Assembly (NCBI RefSeq): GCF_000426925.1
Contig: NZ_KE384677.1
Coordinates: 1 to 43,777 of the forward strand
Length of the DNA stretch: 43,777 nucleotides
Reading direction: 5' to 3'
DNA from: Dolichospermum circinale AWQC310F
GTDB taxonomy: Bacteria > Cyanobacteriota > Cyanobacteriia > Cyanobacteriales > Nostocaceae
The notes below the pieces were generated by a model. It worked only from the letters and a program-made list of their open reading frames with translations. It had not been told where the DNA came from and did no database searches. The translations under genes and the position numbers were made by a program. Positions 42,740-43,777 of the stretch are shown here, piece after piece. Within the stretch, counting starts at the first letter, position 1. Each line of letters starts with the position of its first letter.

Positions 42740-42799
42740 ATTATGAATTTACAAACAGCAAGGTTAGAACTAAATTTCTGTTTTAACCTTGACTTTTGA

Positions 42800-43120
42800 T
42801 TATTCTTCAATTTTATGAATTGCAAATTTATGTAACGGTAAACTCAAGATACAAGAAAATGTTAAAAAATATGACAAAGCTGTAGTAATTCTCAAAAATA
42901 TGATGATAGCTTCCTCATCAAATAAAAATACTTTTTCCATCGCAAAAGCCAGACAATAAACTAACCAATAACCAAAAGTCATTCTTAATAAATCTGCTTC
43001 TGTTTGTTGGATATCGTCTATTTCTTGATGATCATCATTTAGCAACCATAAACCGAGAATACAAGCGACTGAGGAAATAGCAACTACAAACTCATGGCCA
43101 GATAAATTTATCGTAGTCAT
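42800..43120 (-). CDS. Small membrane protein of unknown function
   Basis: The product is 106 residues with three hydrophobic segments: VVAISSVACILGLWLL, FGYWLVYCLAFAMEKVFLF and IIIFLRITTALSYFLTFS. A charged loop (DDHQEIDDIQQTEADLLR) lies between the first two. I do not recognise a family. Coding character is likely because the hydrophobic and charged pattern is regular and the ATG start at 43120 is clear. It is convergent with the clpS-DUF2103 pair. Confidence 0.65.
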   Translation of the reverse strand: MTTINLSGHEFVVAISSVACILGLWLLNDDHQEIDDIQQTEADLLRMTFGYWLVYCLAFAMEKVFLFDEEAIIIFLRITTALSYFLTFSCILSLPLHKFAIHKIEE

Positions 43121-43399
43121 TGATCCTTGTCTCCATTTTCAATGTTTGATATTTCTATGGAAATCTAGTCTAAAGGATTATGCCTAATGGTTGTACAAAA
43201 TAGTTACAAATTGCAATGCTTCCACAACTTTCTTCACATATAACGGATTATTTCAAGTTTTATGACAATGTTTAATTTTAATTTAATTTAAAGATTTATG
43301 CAAGGAATGATACAATTAAGTATTATAACTAGAATCAAGTTGCTCTAAAAAATAGAAGAGTAATATTAGTGTTGAGTTAGTGTTGAGTGAATAATTATC

Positions 43400-43777
43400 A
43401 TGCAAATCAAAGCCATAGCCCTCTCCTTAGTTTTGGGTCTTTCTTTACCCATAGTTGCAGATATTTATGTTCCGAGTCAAGCTGTAGCTAATCTTGCTTT
43501 TCCAGAGGGAAAATTTTTTGATGTCGAAGGACAACTACAACCACCCAGTTGGAATTTAACACTTTGGCAAGCTCAAGGTAAATATTACTACAAAAACTTA
43601 AATCTCAAAACAGGTAAACAAATTTGTTTAATTGGTGCTAAAGCATCTGGTACTCAATCGCGTCCAGTATTCACGTGGACCAATGGTAAATATAAATATC
43701 GAGTTTCTTGGCAAATTGTGCAACGGGAATTGATCAGATTAGAGGTAATAGATCCTTCACGTAAGGTGATTTTAAAT
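43400..43777 (+). CDS. Exported protein, cut by the window edge
   Basis: An open frame of 126 codons begins with ATG at 43400 and runs to the edge. It has a clear signal peptide (MQIKAIALSLVLGLSLPIVA, then DIYVPSQAVA with a likely cut after AVA). The mature part reads NLAFPEGKFFDVEGQLQPPS and KYYYKNLNLKTGKQICLIG, with a later WTNGKYKYRVSWQ. It suggests a small secreted beta-rich protein; I do not recognise the family. The region before it (43121-43399) has no gene and a small direct repeat, TTAGTGTTGAG, near 43366. Confidence 0.75.
   Translation, partial: MQIKAIALSLVLGLSLPIVADIYVPSQAVANLAFPEGKFFDVEGQLQPPSWNLTLWQAQGKYYYKNLNLKTGKQICLIGAKASGTQSRPVFTWTNGKYKYRVSWQIVQRELIRLEVIDPSRKVILN

Overview
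The window looks like the chromosome of a filamentous, probably heterocystous cyanobacterium (order Nostocales, Anabaena/Dolichospermum/Nostoc type). The signs are low G+C, twelve copies of the cyanobacterial palindrome GCGATCGC (HIP1), several heptanucleotide tandem repeats of the STRR type, and housekeeping genes of cyanobacterial type (pdhA, tatC, lnt, gyrA, a ClpS2-like adaptor followed by a DUF2103 gene). No tRNA, rRNA, CRISPR array, transposase or integrase was found.

The left part (1-7.7 kb) is an ordinary mixture. It holds a CAP/SCP-domain protein, pdhA and tatC, then a P-loop ATPase reading frame that looks chimeric and is followed in frame by the stump of a WD40 repeat. A short [2Fe-2S] ferredoxin, a TspO-like membrane protein and the apolipoprotein N-acyltransferase lnt complete it.

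The centre (7.7-29.4 kb, all on the minus strand) is one biosynthetic gene cluster of the aeruginosin type, between lnt and gyrA. In transcription order it has a prephenate decarboxylase (aerD), a cupin isomerase (aerE), a BacG-like reductase (aerF), NRPS C-A-PCP (aerG), NRPS docking-C-A-PCP-E (aerB), a classical SDR, the loading module A-KR-ACP (aerA), an MFS exporter and NRPS C-A-PCP-reductase (aerM). Gene order differs from assembly order. The inferred line is AerA (hydroxyphenyllactate-type starter) to AerB (a D-amino acid) to AerG (Choi or a related bicyclic proline analogue) to AerM (possibly a basic residue, released by reduction as aldehyde or alcohol). I see no aerC, glycosyltransferase, halogenase or aminotransferase. 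The aerM stop codon overlaps the lnt start, and a 61-bp direct tandem repeat lies in the leader upstream of aerD.

The right part (29.8-43.8 kb) holds gyrA with an acidic low-complexity insert, a CopZ-like metallochaperone and a coiled-coil/TPR membrane protein with an internal 174-bp duplication. Next comes a compact type II restriction-modification system: a methyltransferase tail to tail with an endonuclease, and a controller protein with a recognisable C-box operator. An exported FAD oxidoreductase, a GHL10-type hydrolase, a DUF29 protein, clpS, a DUF2103 gene, a small membrane protein and a truncated exported protein at the window edge follow.

Short palindromic and heptameric repeats are scattered between genes, and in at least three places they appear to have been taken in frame into coding sequence (twice in lnt, once in the AerM adenylation domain).
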